Assembly (NCBI RefSeq): GCF_017316025.1
Contig: NZ_JAFLVT010000001.1
Coordinates: 264,303 to 327,464, forward strand
Origin: Candidatus Enterococcus myersii
Lineage (GTDB): Bacteria; Bacillota; Bacilli; Lactobacillales; Enterococcaceae
Direction of reading: 5' to 3'
Length of the DNA stretch: 63,162 nt
Below the pieces are notes generated by a model. The model worked only from the letters and a program-made list of their open reading frames with translations. It had not been told where the DNA came from and did not search any database. Below are positions 1-8,092 of the stretch, one piece after another. Within the stretch, counting starts at the first letter, position 1. Each line of letters starts with the position of its first letter. The translations under genes were made by a program, and so were the position numbers.

Positions 1-2
1 AA

Positions 3-119
3 GTTACGCTAGGTTTTTTGTTGTTAAGAGATGAAAAAATTTTCAGGCCAATATTTTTGCCAATGTTAGCGCAGTTTTATTTATACAAGAACTTTGAAGA
101 TAATAAGCTAAAAGAGTAA
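3..119 (+). CDS. C-terminal end of an unidentified gene (partial, 5' cut by window edge)
   Basis: An open frame enters from the left edge and ends at the TAA at 117-119. The 38 visible codons read as a hydrophobic and aromatic stretch followed by a charged tail ending in DNKLKE. This is a plausible C-terminus of a membrane protein, but there is too little to name a family. An 11-bp inverted repeat follows at 161-195, and the next gene is convergent. The frame could be open by chance; the evidence is composition and the downstream inverted repeat only. Confidence 0.35.
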   Translation, partial: VTLGFLLLRDEKIFRPIFLPMLAQFYLYKNFEDNKLKE

Positions 120-160
120 AAAGACAACAAGTTTTTAACATGAGCATTTTTTTAAGTAAG

Positions 161-195
161 CTTAGCTAAATTTCTACGGTTCTTATTTAGCTAAG
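161..195. repeat. 11-bp perfect inverted repeat between convergent genes
   Basis: CTTAGCTAAAT (161-171) and ATTTAGCTAAG (185-195) form a perfect 11-bp stem with a 13-nt loop. It lies between the end of the partial plus-strand frame and the end of the minus-strand permease, so it may end transcription from both sides. There is no clear T-run after the stem on either strand, so a standard intrinsic terminator is not certain. Confidence 0.5.
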
Positions 196-240
196 ATAAA
201 CCGCAATTTCTTAACAAAATTGATTGTAAGCAAGTTTTGG

Positions 241-1722
241 CTAAATAGGTTGGCTACGCTCAAAGCGTTGGTACAATTTGGCGGCTAGTAGTGCAAATAA
301 GCCTGGTCCTAAAATTAACGTGAGCACATTGTTATATTCACCGGCTTTCAGAGGTTCATAGACTTGAAAAAAAATTGCGACTGCTACACAGAGGCAAACA
401 CTGATAGAAAGCAGATGATTGACTCTTTTATCAGAAATTAAAAGTTCTTCTTGTCCGACGATATTTTTTCTAATGAAAAAAGGAAAGCTTGCGGCCACCA
501 CAAAATAGGGTAATGCGCGGGAAACATTGGTCATATAGGTAAGTTGATTGAATAGATTTCCGATAATTTGATTGTTAAAAGATAATGCGGCAATACAAAT
601 ACTAATCACACCTGCTTGTAGCCAGAGGGCATTATCTGGCATTTGTTTGTGGTTGAGTTTAATAAAAGACTTCGGCCATATTTCTTTTGGCGTGCCGGTA
701 ATTAAGCTTTTTAAAGGTCCGTAAGTAATGGAAGAAAGCAGCCCTAAGTAAGCTGTTAATAAGGTAAAAGCTGTATAGCGAATATAAAATTGATACAAAA
801 GATTCGTCTGCCAGTAATTAAAACCGAAAGCTTGTGCCAATGATTTTGCTAAGCTACCAGTTAAGCCATACATCAGATTTCCCAAGTGCATTTGATTGGT
901 TTGACGTAAAGCTGTGATATCGTTTGTTCCACTCCATAAAATGATGCCTAAGATGTATAATAAAGCGATAATTCCTGCACTGAAAATAACCGCTTGAGGA
1001 AATTTTTTGCGGCTTTCTTTGGTTTTATCTGCTAAACTAGCGACAGTATCTAAACCACCAAATGCTGTGATTGCAAAGATGAAAAAGGGTAATTGGCTAA
1101 AAAAGTGGTCATACGTTCCGGCAAAAAAGCTGGGTGCCTGCCAACTTTTAACTAAGTTTGGAATAAAATTGGCAGGTTGTAATACTAATAAAGTCAGGTT
1201 ACTAAAAAGCGAAAGTAGTAAAAGTGCAACCATGGCCAAGCTACTGATTTTTAAAAAAGATAAAATAGTTTTAAACCCGCGACTTAATAAATAGGTTAAA
1301 CATAAAACAGCAAGAATAGCTAAAAGTGCTAACCAGACTTGGGCGGGCAAGTTGAACCAATTCATTTGGCCAGTCATATCACTGCCAAACAGCAAAATAG
1401 ATAAAGGAATCATCAATTTCATAAAGAGACTGACCATCCAAGTGAAATAACTGCAATACCATAAAAAAGCAGTAATAAAGGCAACTTTAGGGGAGAAGGA
1501 ATCTTTTAACCAATCATAAATAGTGCCTTTTTGATGGGCGTATTTTTTGCTGTATTGCGCTACAATAAGAGCATAGGGGATAAAATAGCAAAGTGCGCTA
1601 ATAATAAACCATGCCAATGATTTGGTCCCCAGCATAAAAAAGGCAGTCGCCATACTTGAAAATGAATAAACGGTAGTAATAATAAGCAACATTAATGTTG
1701 TGATGGACATGTTTTTTTGCAT
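241..1722 (-). CDS. APC-superfamily amino acid permease (YjeM / glutamate-GABA antiporter-like)
   Basis: About 493 residues with roughly 12 hydrophobic segments, the usual length of amino acid-polyamine-organocation carriers. The order of segments, a charged loop after TM6-7 (around DKTKESRKKFP) and the early polar loop resemble the YjeM and glutamate:GABA antiporter branch. The substrate cannot be told. I place the start at the ATG at 1722, 10 nt after the AGGAGG at 1733-1738; a TTG one codon upstream (1725) is an equally spaced alternative. The gene is transcribed away from the nre genes. A TATAAT on the minus strand at 1753-1758 is a likely -10 element. There is no link in sequence to nitrite metabolism. 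Confidence 0.8.
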   Translation of the reverse strand: MQKNMSITTLMLLIITTVYSFSSMATAFFMLGTKSLAWFIISALCYFIPYALIVAQYSKKYAHQKGTIYDWLKDSFSPKVAFITAFLWYCSYFTWMVSLFMKLMIPLSILLFGSDMTGQMNWFNLPAQVWLALLAILAVLCLTYLLSRGFKTILSFLKISSLAMVALLLLSLFSNLTLLVLQPANFIPNLVKSWQAPSFFAGTYDHFFSQLPFFIFAITAFGGLDTVASLADKTKESRKKFPQAVIFSAGIIALLYILGIILWSGTNDITALRQTNQMHLGNLMYGLTGSLAKSLAQAFGFNYWQTNLLYQFYIRYTAFTLLTAYLGLLSSITYGPLKSLITGTPKEIWPKSFIKLNHKQMPDNALWLQAGVISICIAALSFNNQIIGNLFNQLTYMTNVSRALPYFVVAASFPFFIRKNIVGQEELLISDKRVNHLLSISVCLCVAVAIFFQVYEPLKAGEYNNVLTLILGPGLFALLAAKLYQRFERSQPI

Positions 1723-1752
1723 CAAGTGATTGCCTCCTCGTAAGATTACGGT

Positions 1753-1758
1753 ATTATA
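1753..1758 (-). promoter_or_regulatory. -10 element of the permease promoter
   Basis: Reading the minus strand, TATAAT occurs 31-36 nt upstream of the permease start. No good -35 hexamer is found at 17 nt. A partly palindromic GTTTTGTAACAAAC (1767-1780) sits just upstream and could hold an operator. This is inference from position and consensus only. Confidence 0.4.
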
Positions 1759-1819
1759 TTAGTGAGTTTTGTAACAAACTACAAGTTGGTTGTTGAAATA
1801 TAGGGAATTGGAGTAGCAG

Positions 1820-2257
1820 ATGAAAGATATAGTAAATTGGTTGCAAGAAAAAAGAAGTTTATGGCGCTGCGATTTTATTGGGATTGCGGTGAATTGTGCA
1901 CCTGCAAATGCCCCACAAACTATTCGTTGGCGTTATGTTAGCGGAAATAAAAGTGAAGCTTATCAGAAGATTCGTTTGAAAGTTGGGCGTGGGATTGCCG
2001 GAATGGTTTGGAAAACGGGACGTCCGCAAGCAGATGAAGCTATTTTTAGTCAGCCAGATAAATTATTAGAGTACCCGATTGCCAGAGTGGAGGCATTGGA
2101 TAGCATGCTGGCCGTTCCAGTCACCGTAAAAAACGAAGTAATCGGTATTTTGGCGATTGGTTTTCGCCATACTCACGCCTTTACCCCCACTGAAATAAAA
2201 GCTGTAGTGACAGCTGCTGAAATATTAGCACCAACTTTAAAGGAGTTGGAGTCATGA
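1820..2257 (+). CDS. nreA: NreA-like GAF-domain nitrate sensor
   Basis: A 145-residue single GAF domain. The segment RWRYVSGN, the run IRLKVGRGIAGMVWKTGRP and the later VPVTVKNEVIGILAIGFR correspond closely to staphylococcal NreA as I recall it. NreA binds nitrate and restrains the NreB kinase when nitrate is absent. It is followed at once by NreB- and NreC-like genes; its stop codon overlaps the NreB start (ATGA), so the three are translationally coupled. The start ATG at 1820 follows a GGAG at 1810. It is cytoplasmic. The family call is firm from motifs and context; nitrate as the ligand is inferred from the family. Confidence 0.85.
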   Translation: MKDIVNWLQEKRSLWRCDFIGIAVNCAPANAPQTIRWRYVSGNKSEAYQKIRLKVGRGIAGMVWKTGRPQADEAIFSQPDKLLEYPIARVEALDSMLAVPVTVKNEVIGILAIGFRHTHAFTPTEIKAVVTAAEILAPTLKELES

Positions 2258-3237
2258 TTATGTTTGAGGAAAATCTTTTTGCTCAATTGTCTGAAGCTAT
2301 CTGGCTTTTAGCAGACAATAAATGGCACCGGACATTAGCGGCAAAAAAATTAGAAAAAAGCTATCGTCTTGACTTGGCAAAAATAATTGCGATTGCCAAA
2401 GAAGAGAATACCGCTTCTGAGCTTGTGCCTGAAAAGAAAAGTAATTTTTTTGTTGTAGGTGAAATTACCCCAGCTGGCTTTCCTCTCATTTTACTAGATC
2501 AAGATAAAAATCCCCATGAATTTTGGGGGCAAGTTACTTTTGGCAAGCAGGCAACTTTGCTTCAAATTACCCTACAAAAAGCCTCAGATAATGTGAATTC
2601 GCTTTTTGGGTATTTAAATGACGCTAGAGAAAGTGAACGGAAAAAAATTGCCAAAGATCTACATGATGGGATTGCCCAAAGTATTTACAGTTTGATGTTG
2701 GAAACAAGGGGGTTAAAGTGGATAACACCAGAAATGCAGCCTGAAAAGTTGCAAGCCATTGACCGCCATTTTGCTGAGGTACTTGAAGAAGTCCGCGATT
2801 TAGCTGGTGAATTGCGTCCCATGTCCTTAGATGCCTTTGGTCTTGTACCGGCATTGGAGCAATTTATTGCCCGCACAGAAGAAATGACGGGATTTGAAAT
2901 TGACTTAACGGTTACAGGAGAGCAAGCTTCCTTATCTGAAACTGTACGGACGACTTTATATCGTGTGGTACAAGAAGCAGTGGCCAATGCTATGAAGTAT
3001 GCGGGTGTGAATCAAGTGCAATTAACTTTGACTTTTCAAACTTTTTTAACAATTGAAATTGTTGATTATGGTCGGGGCTTTCATTTACTGCAGGAAAAAA
3101 AAGGCTTAGGTTTAATGAACATGCAAGAGCGAATTCACGCTTTAAATGGCAGCTTTAGTTTAGTTACTGAGCCAAATCAAGGTACAAAAATAAAAATTAC
3201 GGTACCATTAGAGCATAGTGATGCCGCAAAGAATTAA
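2254..3237 (+). CDS. nreB: NreB-like sensor histidine kinase lacking the Fe-S cysteines
   Basis: A 327-residue cytoplasmic kinase. The N-terminal ~110 residues form a divergent sensor region. The dimerisation/phosphoacceptor box is ERKKIAKDLHDGIAQ with phosphoacceptor H137. The ATPase domain has the N-box around N245 (QEAVANAMKYAG), DYGRGF and GLGLMNMQERI, the HisKA_3/HATPase_c pattern of NarX/NreB-type kinases. Staphylococcal NreB senses oxygen with a four-cysteine [4Fe-4S] cluster in its N-terminal domain. This protein has no cysteine at all, so that mechanism cannot work here; regulation is more likely by nitrate through NreA. An ATG two codons downstream (2260) is an alternative start. 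It shares an operon with nreA and nreC. Confidence 0.85.
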   Translation: MIMFEENLFAQLSEAIWLLADNKWHRTLAAKKLEKSYRLDLAKIIAIAKEENTASELVPEKKSNFFVVGEITPAGFPLILLDQDKNPHEFWGQVTFGKQATLLQITLQKASDNVNSLFGYLNDARESERKKIAKDLHDGIAQSIYSLMLETRGLKWITPEMQPEKLQAIDRHFAEVLEEVRDLAGELRPMSLDAFGLVPALEQFIARTEEMTGFEIDLTVTGEQASLSETVRTTLYRVVQEAVANAMKYAGVNQVQLTLTFQTFLTIEIVDYGRGFHLLQEKKGLGLMNMQERIHALNGSFSLVTEPNQGTKIKITVPLEHSDAAKN

Positions 3238-3249
3238 AGGAGGAGCGCC

Positions 3250-3882
3250 ATGAAAATTTTGATTGCAGACGATCATGCTTTGGTTCGTAACGCATTGGCT
3301 TTTATGATTAATGCACAAGCGGACATGGAAGTTATTGGCGATGCTGCCGATGGCAACGAGGTCTTCATGAAAATTGAAAATTTGCCGGTAGATATCGTTT
3401 TGCTAGATATCAGTATGCCTCCAGGAGAAAATGGGTTGGTTACGACTAAACGGGTCAAAGAAGCGCATCCTAATGTAAAAGTTATTCTTTTGACAATGCA
3501 TGATGAAGAATCTTATATACGTGGTGCATTAGCGGCACATGCGGATGGTTTCGTATTAAAAAGTGCCACTGATGAAGAACTATTAACAGGAATTCGTAAC
3601 GTTTTTTTAGGCAAACGTTATTATGCTGGCTATGATGAAGAGGCGTTAAATGAAATTGCTCATGGACAAGAAGATCGTTTATATGCCAGCTTATCTAAAA
3701 GAGAAAAAGAAATATTACCTTTGATTGCATTAGGGTATAACAATAAAGAAATTGCCGAACGACTTTTTATTTCTGTGAAAACAGTGGAAGTCCATAAGGC
3801 CAATATTCGTAAAAAGTTGCAGTTGGATAGTTATGCTAGCTTATTGCAATATAGTTTAAAGCACCATTTGATCGATTTTTAG
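3250..3882 (+). CDS. nreC: NreC-like NarL/FixJ-family response regulator
   Basis: A 210-residue regulator. The receiver domain has the acidic pair D7/D8, the phosphorylation site D53 (VLLDIS) and the conserved Lys in FVLKSA. A LuxR-type helix-turn-helix follows from about residue 147 (LSKREKEILPLIALG through KTVEVHKANIRKKL). The strong site AAGGAGGAG precedes the ATG by 4-5 nt, and the gene starts 12 nt after nreB. The expected role is to activate nitrate/nitrite genes when phosphorylated by NreB; the palindrome at 5170-5183 before nirB fits the NreC target described in staphylococci. Confidence 0.88.
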   Translation: MKILIADDHALVRNALAFMINAQADMEVIGDAADGNEVFMKIENLPVDIVLLDISMPPGENGLVTTKRVKEAHPNVKVILLTMHDEESYIRGALAAHADGFVLKSATDEELLTGIRNVFLGKRYYAGYDEEALNEIAHGQEDRLYASLSKREKEILPLIALGYNNKEIAERLFISVKTVEVHKANIRKKLQLDSYASLLQYSLKHHLIDF

Positions 3883-3907
3883 TAGTTTTTTTAAAGGAGG
3901 AAAAGTT

Positions 3908-4621
3908 GTGCCAGCAAAAAAAGGGGTTATATTTGTTTTACACGGACGCCAAGATCACATTGTCAAAACGAATATTGCTGCCATTGAACAGGCAGCGCGA
4001 GCAGTATCAGTTCCTTTTGCCATCGGTTTTTTAGAAGGAAAACATCAAACGTTAGAAGATAGCATTGCAAAACTTGTTGCAAAAGGCTGCCAGGAATTTA
4101 TCTTTTTGCCAGTGTTATTGTTTGCAGCTACCCACGTTAAAGTAGAGTTGCCAATGCGCGCGGGAGCTGTTTTGCCCAAAGAGGCTATTGCAACTTATTT
4201 AGAACCCCTTGGCACAACCCATGCTGTTTTGCGTTTTTTAGCAGAGCAATTAGCAGCGCAACCAAAACTTTTACCACAATCTGTTTTATTAATCGCCCAC
4301 GGGACGCCTCATTTTTTGGAACCTTATGCGCAGCTAGCAGAGATTGCCCAGAAATTGACGTTAATTTCTGGACGTAAAGTTTATCCTGCCAATTACCATG
4401 GTGAGCATCTTTATACAGCAGTTTTAAACCAAATCCCGACACCCTTAATTGTTCAACGGCTTTTTCTCACAGAAGGATTTTTACCGACAAAAATTAAACA
4501 AGATATTGTGACAAAACGAGGAACTAAAGATACGATTTTACCCACTTTGGCGGATAGTCCAGCAGTGGTCGCAGCGATTTTAGAAAGGTTGGCAGATAGC
4601 AATGTTACCGATCATGCTTGA
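3908..4621 (+). CDS. sirB: Sirohydrochlorin ferrochelatase (CbiX/SirB type)
   Basis: A 237-residue protein with two CbiX-like halves: FVLHGRQDH near the N-terminus, FLPVLLFAATHVKVELP around residue 75, and a second LIAHGTPH around residue 130. The histidines in these segments are the usual metal-contacting positions. It should insert Fe2+ into sirohydrochlorin, the last step to siroheme, the cofactor of NirB. The start is GTG at 3908, seven nt after AAAGGAGG. The 3' end overlaps the next gene by 20 nt, so the two are coupled. A role in cobalt insertion is possible by homology, but the nitrite reductase context argues for siroheme. Confidence 0.85.
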   Translation: MPAKKGVIFVLHGRQDHIVKTNIAAIEQAARAVSVPFAIGFLEGKHQTLEDSIAKLVAKGCQEFIFLPVLLFAATHVKVELPMRAGAVLPKEAIATYLEPLGTTHAVLRFLAEQLAAQPKLLPQSVLLIAHGTPHFLEPYAQLAEIAQKLTLISGRKVYPANYHGEHLYTAVLNQIPTPLIVQRLFLTEGFLPTKIKQDIVTKRGTKDTILPTLADSPAVVAAILERLADSNVTDHA

Positions 4622-5060
4622 TGTTGTCACTATGAAAATTTTAGTTGTCGGGGCAGGGAAGATTGCTACTAGAAAAATTCAAAAACTAGTGGCAGCCGGA
4701 AATAGTCCGACGGTAATTGCACCTGTTGCCAGTGATTATGTGCAAAAAGCAGCAGTGGCAAAAAAGATAACGTGGCACAAGCGAATCTACCAAATAGGGG
4801 ACACTGCTGATTTTCAAATGATTTTCATTTGTACCAATGACGATAGGGTGAATCATGAAATCACAAGAGACATTTTACCAACACAACTTGTGAATGATAC
4901 GACAAATAAAGCCAACAGTAATTTTTTTAATTTGGCGAGTTTTACGTATCATGATTTTGAAATTGCACTTTCTTCTAAGGGGAAAAGCCCAAGTCAAACA
5001 AAAGAGTTAAAAGAAAAATTGCAGCAAATCTTAAGAAATGAAGACAGTCTCAATAGCTGA
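4602..5060 (+). CDS. sirC: Precorrin-2 dehydrogenase / siroheme synthase N-terminal domain (SirC/YlnF-like)
   Basis: 152 residues with the family start MLPIMLD, a Rossmann dinucleotide motif (ILVVGAGKIATRKIQKL) and the segment IFICTNDD. It also has DTTNKANSNFFNLAS, where CysG-type dehydrogenases carry a conserved Asn and Asp. It oxidises precorrin-2 to sirohydrochlorin with NAD. The length matches stand-alone bacterial SirC proteins and there is no fused methyltransferase domain, so the SUMT step must be encoded elsewhere. It overlaps sirB by 20 nt. An intrinsic terminator begins inside its last codons (5044-5072), so it ends the nreABC-sirBC transcript. Confidence 0.85.
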   Translation: MLPIMLDVVTMKILVVGAGKIATRKIQKLVAAGNSPTVIAPVASDYVQKAAVAKKITWHKRIYQIGDTADFQMIFICTNDDRVNHEITRDILPTQLVNDTTNKANSNFFNLASFTYHDFEIALSSKGKSPSQTKELKEKLQQILRNEDSLNS

Positions 5061-5072
5061 GGCTGTTTTTTT
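5044..5072 (+). terminator. Intrinsic terminator after sirC
   Basis: ACAGTCTCA (5044-5052) pairs with TGAGGCTGT (5058-5066), with one T-G wobble and a 5-nt loop, followed by a run of T. The stem overlaps the sirC stop codon at 5058-5060. It separates the regulatory/siroheme transcript from nirBD. Confidence 0.8.
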
Positions 5073-5169
5073 ATCTGACCGAAGGATAAGAAAAAGGTGA
5101 TGGGCTACTTTGGTGTTTGCAGGAAAAGGCAGCATTTTTTTGGTTGCTTTGTGAAATAAACAACAAATA

Positions 5170-5183
5170 TAGGGGATTCCCCA
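5170..5183 (+). promoter_or_regulatory. NreC-type operator upstream of nirB
   Basis: TAGGG-GATT-CCCCA agrees with the staphylococcal NreC target TAGGG-N4-CCCTA except at the fourth base of the right half. It lies 61-74 nt before the nirB start codon, a suitable place for an activator. The match to known NreC sites is from memory of that family; binding by this regulator is inferred. Confidence 0.6.
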
Positions 5184-5243
5184 ATAGGTTTCAAGGGTGA
5201 TTTCTTTTATTGTGAAGCTATTAACAATAAAGGTGGAAAATCC

Positions 5244-7673
5244 ATGAAAGAACGTTTAGTCGTAATCGGAAACGGAATGGCGGGAGTTCGAACGATTGAA
5301 GAAATTATCAGTCGTGATCCAGATCGCTATGAAGTAACTATTATTGGTAAAGAAGCTTATCCAAATTACAATCGCATTATGTTATCCAATGTTTTGCAAA
5401 ATAAAATGACAGTGGAAGAAATTATTACTAATCCAATTGCTTGGTATACAGAAAACCACATTCAATTAATTAATCATGATGAAGCTGTCGGAGTCGATAC
5501 TGAAAACAAAATTATTACTACCAATTCTGGACAAGTCGTTCCTTTTGACAAACTGCTTTTTGCAACCGGCTCACATCCATTTCTCTTACCAATTCCTGGT
5601 GTTGATAAAGAAGGTGTGGTCGCTTTTCGTACGATTGATGATACAGCAGCAATGTTACAAGCTGCTGCAAAATATAAAAAAGCAGTCGTAATCGGTGGTG
5701 GATTATTAGGTTTAGAAGCAGCCAAAGGGTTATATGACCAAGGAATGGACGTTACCGTCGTTCACTTAGCCAAGTGGTTAATGGAAACTCAACTAGATGA
5801 AAAAGCAGGCAAGTTATTACAAGCTGAGCTTGAAAATCAAGGATTGAAATTTTTGTTAGAACACAACACTAAAGAAATTCTAGGGGATACACGAGTAGAA
5901 GGGATGCGCTTTAGTGATGGTAGTGAGATTGCAACCGACTTAATTGTGATGTCGATTGGAATTCGTCCGGCAGTAGAGTTGGCACTAGAAATCGGCTTGA
6001 CGGTTAATCGTGGAATTGTGGTAAATGACTATATGGAAACCAATTTACCAGATATTTACGCAGTCGGGGAATGCGCTGAACATAATGGTATTTGTTATGG
6101 TCTGGTGGCACCTTTATTTGAACAGGGCAAAGTTTTAGCAGATAAATTAACACAACAAGCCGATATTAAGCCTTATCAAGGTTCAACGACGTTTACTTCG
6201 TTGAAAGTTTCGGGGGCAGATCTTTATTCTGCGGGCAATGTTGTAAATACAGAAGGTCTAGAAAGTATTGAAGCTTTTGATAGTAGCAGTAAAAAATACA
6301 AGAAGATTTTCTTAAAAGACGGAAAAATTGCCGGTATCGTTTTGTACGGCGACACAGAAGACGGCAGTCGCTATTACAACATGATGAAAAAAGGACAATC
6401 TTTAGATGAGTTACAAACAATCGCAGTTTTACAAGCGATTGGCGAAGGTGCTGGCACAGGCGATGATGTTTTATCATGGGATGAGGATGAAACGGTTTGT
6501 GGCTGTAATGGTGTTTCAAAAGGCGATATTCTCCGTTCAATCCGGGAAAAAGGATTAACCAGTGTCGCTGAAGTTGGGAAAGTTACAAAAGCGGGAACTT
6601 CATGTGGTAAATGTAAACCGCAAGTACAAACTTTGTTAGAAGCTGAACTGGGCGATAGTGTTACAGCGGCAACAGGAATCTGTGGTTGTACAGATTTAAA
6701 TCGAGATCAAGTGGTAACACAAATTTATGCCAAACATTTGTTGAGTACCAAAGAAGTATTTGAAACCCTCGGCTGGAAAAATAAAGAGGGCTGTCCTAAA
6801 TGTCGTCCGGCGGTCAATTTCTATTTAAATGTGGCCTGGCCAAAAGAGCATGAGGATGAACGTGAATCGCGGGTTGTAAACGAACGGATGCATGCCAATA
6901 TTCAAAAAGATGGGACTTTTTCGGTTATTCCCCGGATGCGTGGTGGTCAAACAACACCGCAACAATTATTAAAATTGGCACAAGTAGCGGAAAAATACAA
7001 TGTCCCATTGGTCAAAGTCACCGGTTCTCAGCGCATCGGCCTTTATGGTGTGAAAAAAGCTGACCTGCCAAAAATATGGGAAGAATTAGATATGGTTGCA
7101 GCCCAAGCGTATGGCAAAGTATTCCGCTCTGTTAAAACTTGTGTGGGGAAAAGCTTCTGTCGTTTTGGTACCCAAGATACAATGGGCTTAGGGGTAAAAT
7201 TGGAAGAGACATTTGAGTATTTGGATACGCCCCACAAATTTAAAGTCGGTGTTTCGGGTTGTCCTCGCAGCTGTGTCGAATCGGCGGTAAAAGACTTTGG
7301 GATTATTGGTGTGGAAAATGGCTTTCAAGTAATGATTGGCGGCAACGGCGGAACAGAACTTGTCGAAGCCAAAATGTTAGGGACTTTTGAAACAGAAGCT
7401 GAAGTTATTGAACTCTGTGGTGCAATGTTGCAATATTATCGTGAAACAGGCGTTTACGGTGAACGGACAGCGCCTTGGGTTGAACGGATGGGCTTTGATA
7501 ATGTGAAGACCGTCTTATTGGATACGAAAAAAAGAGTAGAGCTATGGACAGCATTACGTGAATCATTAGAGGCAAAAGGTCAGCGGGATCCGTGGGGACC
7601 AATTACAAAAGATGTTGATTTACGAGAAAAAATGTATACGATTGAAAAACCGGAAAAAGTGGAGGTTTCGTAA
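5244..7673 (+). CDS. nirB: NADH-dependent assimilatory/dissimilatory nitrite reductase, large subunit
   Basis: 809 residues, the normal NirB size. In order: FAD domain (VVIGNGMAGVRTIEE), NADH-binding segment (VIGGGLLGLEAAKG, ~residue 150), two BFD-like [2Fe-2S] cysteine sets (CGCNG...CGKC near 418-460; CGC...CPKC near 480-525), and a sulfite/nitrite reductase domain. The siroheme-[4Fe-4S] ligands are all present: C633-x5-C639 and C673-x3-C677. The enzyme reduces nitrite to ammonia with NADH in the cytoplasm. It is preceded by an NreC-type palindrome and a good site (AAAGGTGG), and its stop overlaps the nirD start. It looks intact. Confidence 0.95.
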   Translation: MKERLVVIGNGMAGVRTIEEIISRDPDRYEVTIIGKEAYPNYNRIMLSNVLQNKMTVEEIITNPIAWYTENHIQLINHDEAVGVDTENKIITTNSGQVVPFDKLLFATGSHPFLLPIPGVDKEGVVAFRTIDDTAAMLQAAAKYKKAVVIGGGLLGLEAAKGLYDQGMDVTVVHLAKWLMETQLDEKAGKLLQAELENQGLKFLLEHNTKEILGDTRVEGMRFSDGSEIATDLIVMSIGIRPAVELALEIGLTVNRGIVVNDYMETNLPDIYAVGECAEHNGICYGLVAPLFEQGKVLADKLTQQADIKPYQGSTTFTSLKVSGADLYSAGNVVNTEGLESIEAFDSSSKKYKKIFLKDGKIAGIVLYGDTEDGSRYYNMMKKGQSLDELQTIAVLQAIGEGAGTGDDVLSWDEDETVCGCNGVSKGDILRSIREKGLTSVAEVGKVTKAGTSCGKCKPQVQTLLEAELGDSVTAATGICGCTDLNRDQVVTQIYAKHLLSTKEVFETLGWKNKEGCPKCRPAVNFYLNVAWPKEHEDERESRVVNERMHANIQKDGTFSVIPRMRGGQTTPQQLLKLAQVAEKYNVPLVKVTGSQRIGLYGVKKADLPKIWEELDMVAAQAYGKVFRSVKTCVGKSFCRFGTQDTMGLGVKLEETFEYLDTPHKFKVGVSGCPRSCVESAVKDFGIIGVENGFQVMIGGNGGTELVEAKMLGTFETEAEVIELCGAMLQYYRETGVYGERTAPWVERMGFDNVKTVLLDTKKRVELWTALRESLEAKGQRDPWGPITKDVDLREKMYTIEKPEKVEVS

Positions 7674-7975
7674 TGAAAGTTTTAGCCACCAAAAAAAGTA
7701 AACTCATTCCACGAGTGGGGCGTTCGGTCACCCTTAAGGATGAAAAAATTGCGATTTTTACGACTTCTGAAGGGAAAATTTACGCTTTAGCTGATTACTG
7801 TCCCTTAACAAAAGGACCGATTTTAGAAGGCATGGTTGCAGGGGATTACCTCTATGAACCGATGCGGGATTACAAAATCTCCCTTATTGACGGTAGGATT
7901 CAAGAACCTGATGAAGGTCAGATCAAGACTTTTCCAGTTATGATTGACGAAGATGAAGTTTACGTTGAAATCTAA
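7673..7975 (+). CDS. nirD: Nitrite reductase small subunit
   Basis: 100 residues with a Rieske-like fold pattern (VGRSVTLKDEKIAIF, KIYALADYCPLTKGP). Like other NirD proteins it lacks the two Cys-His pairs that bind a Rieske cluster; only one cysteine is present. It is the small partner of NirB, with start and stop overlapping (TAATG). A long hairpin lies downstream (8004-8073). Confidence 0.9.
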   Translation: MKVLATKKSKLIPRVGRSVTLKDEKIAIFTTSEGKIYALADYCPLTKGPILEGMVAGDYLYEPMRDYKISLIDGRIQEPDEGQIKTFPVMIDEDEVYVEI

Positions 7976-8003
7976 ATTTGGCGTGTGTAACTCAAAATGA
8001 CAA

Positions 8004-8076
8004 AAATACCCAAACTTAAGCTTAGGTGGCGACAATTTTAACTTTTGTGACCTAAAAAATGGTTTGGGTATTTATT
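8004..8076 (+). terminator. Long hairpin between nirD and hemD, probable terminator or attenuator
   Basis: AAATACCCAAAC (8004-8015) pairs perfectly with GTTTGGGTATTT (8062-8073). Inside it, TTAGGT...ACCTAA and ACAA...TTGT give a second stem, so about 70 nt fold into one long hairpin followed by ATTTT. It probably limits readthrough from nirD into hemD, which starts 16 nt later. Confidence 0.65.
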
Positions 8077-8092
8077 TTAGAAAGGAAACATC

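Noticed and set aside
1801-1813. TAGGG upstream of nreA as an NreC half-site
   Set aside because: The right half (GGAGT) does not match CCC, and the sequence overlaps the ribosome-binding site of nreA.
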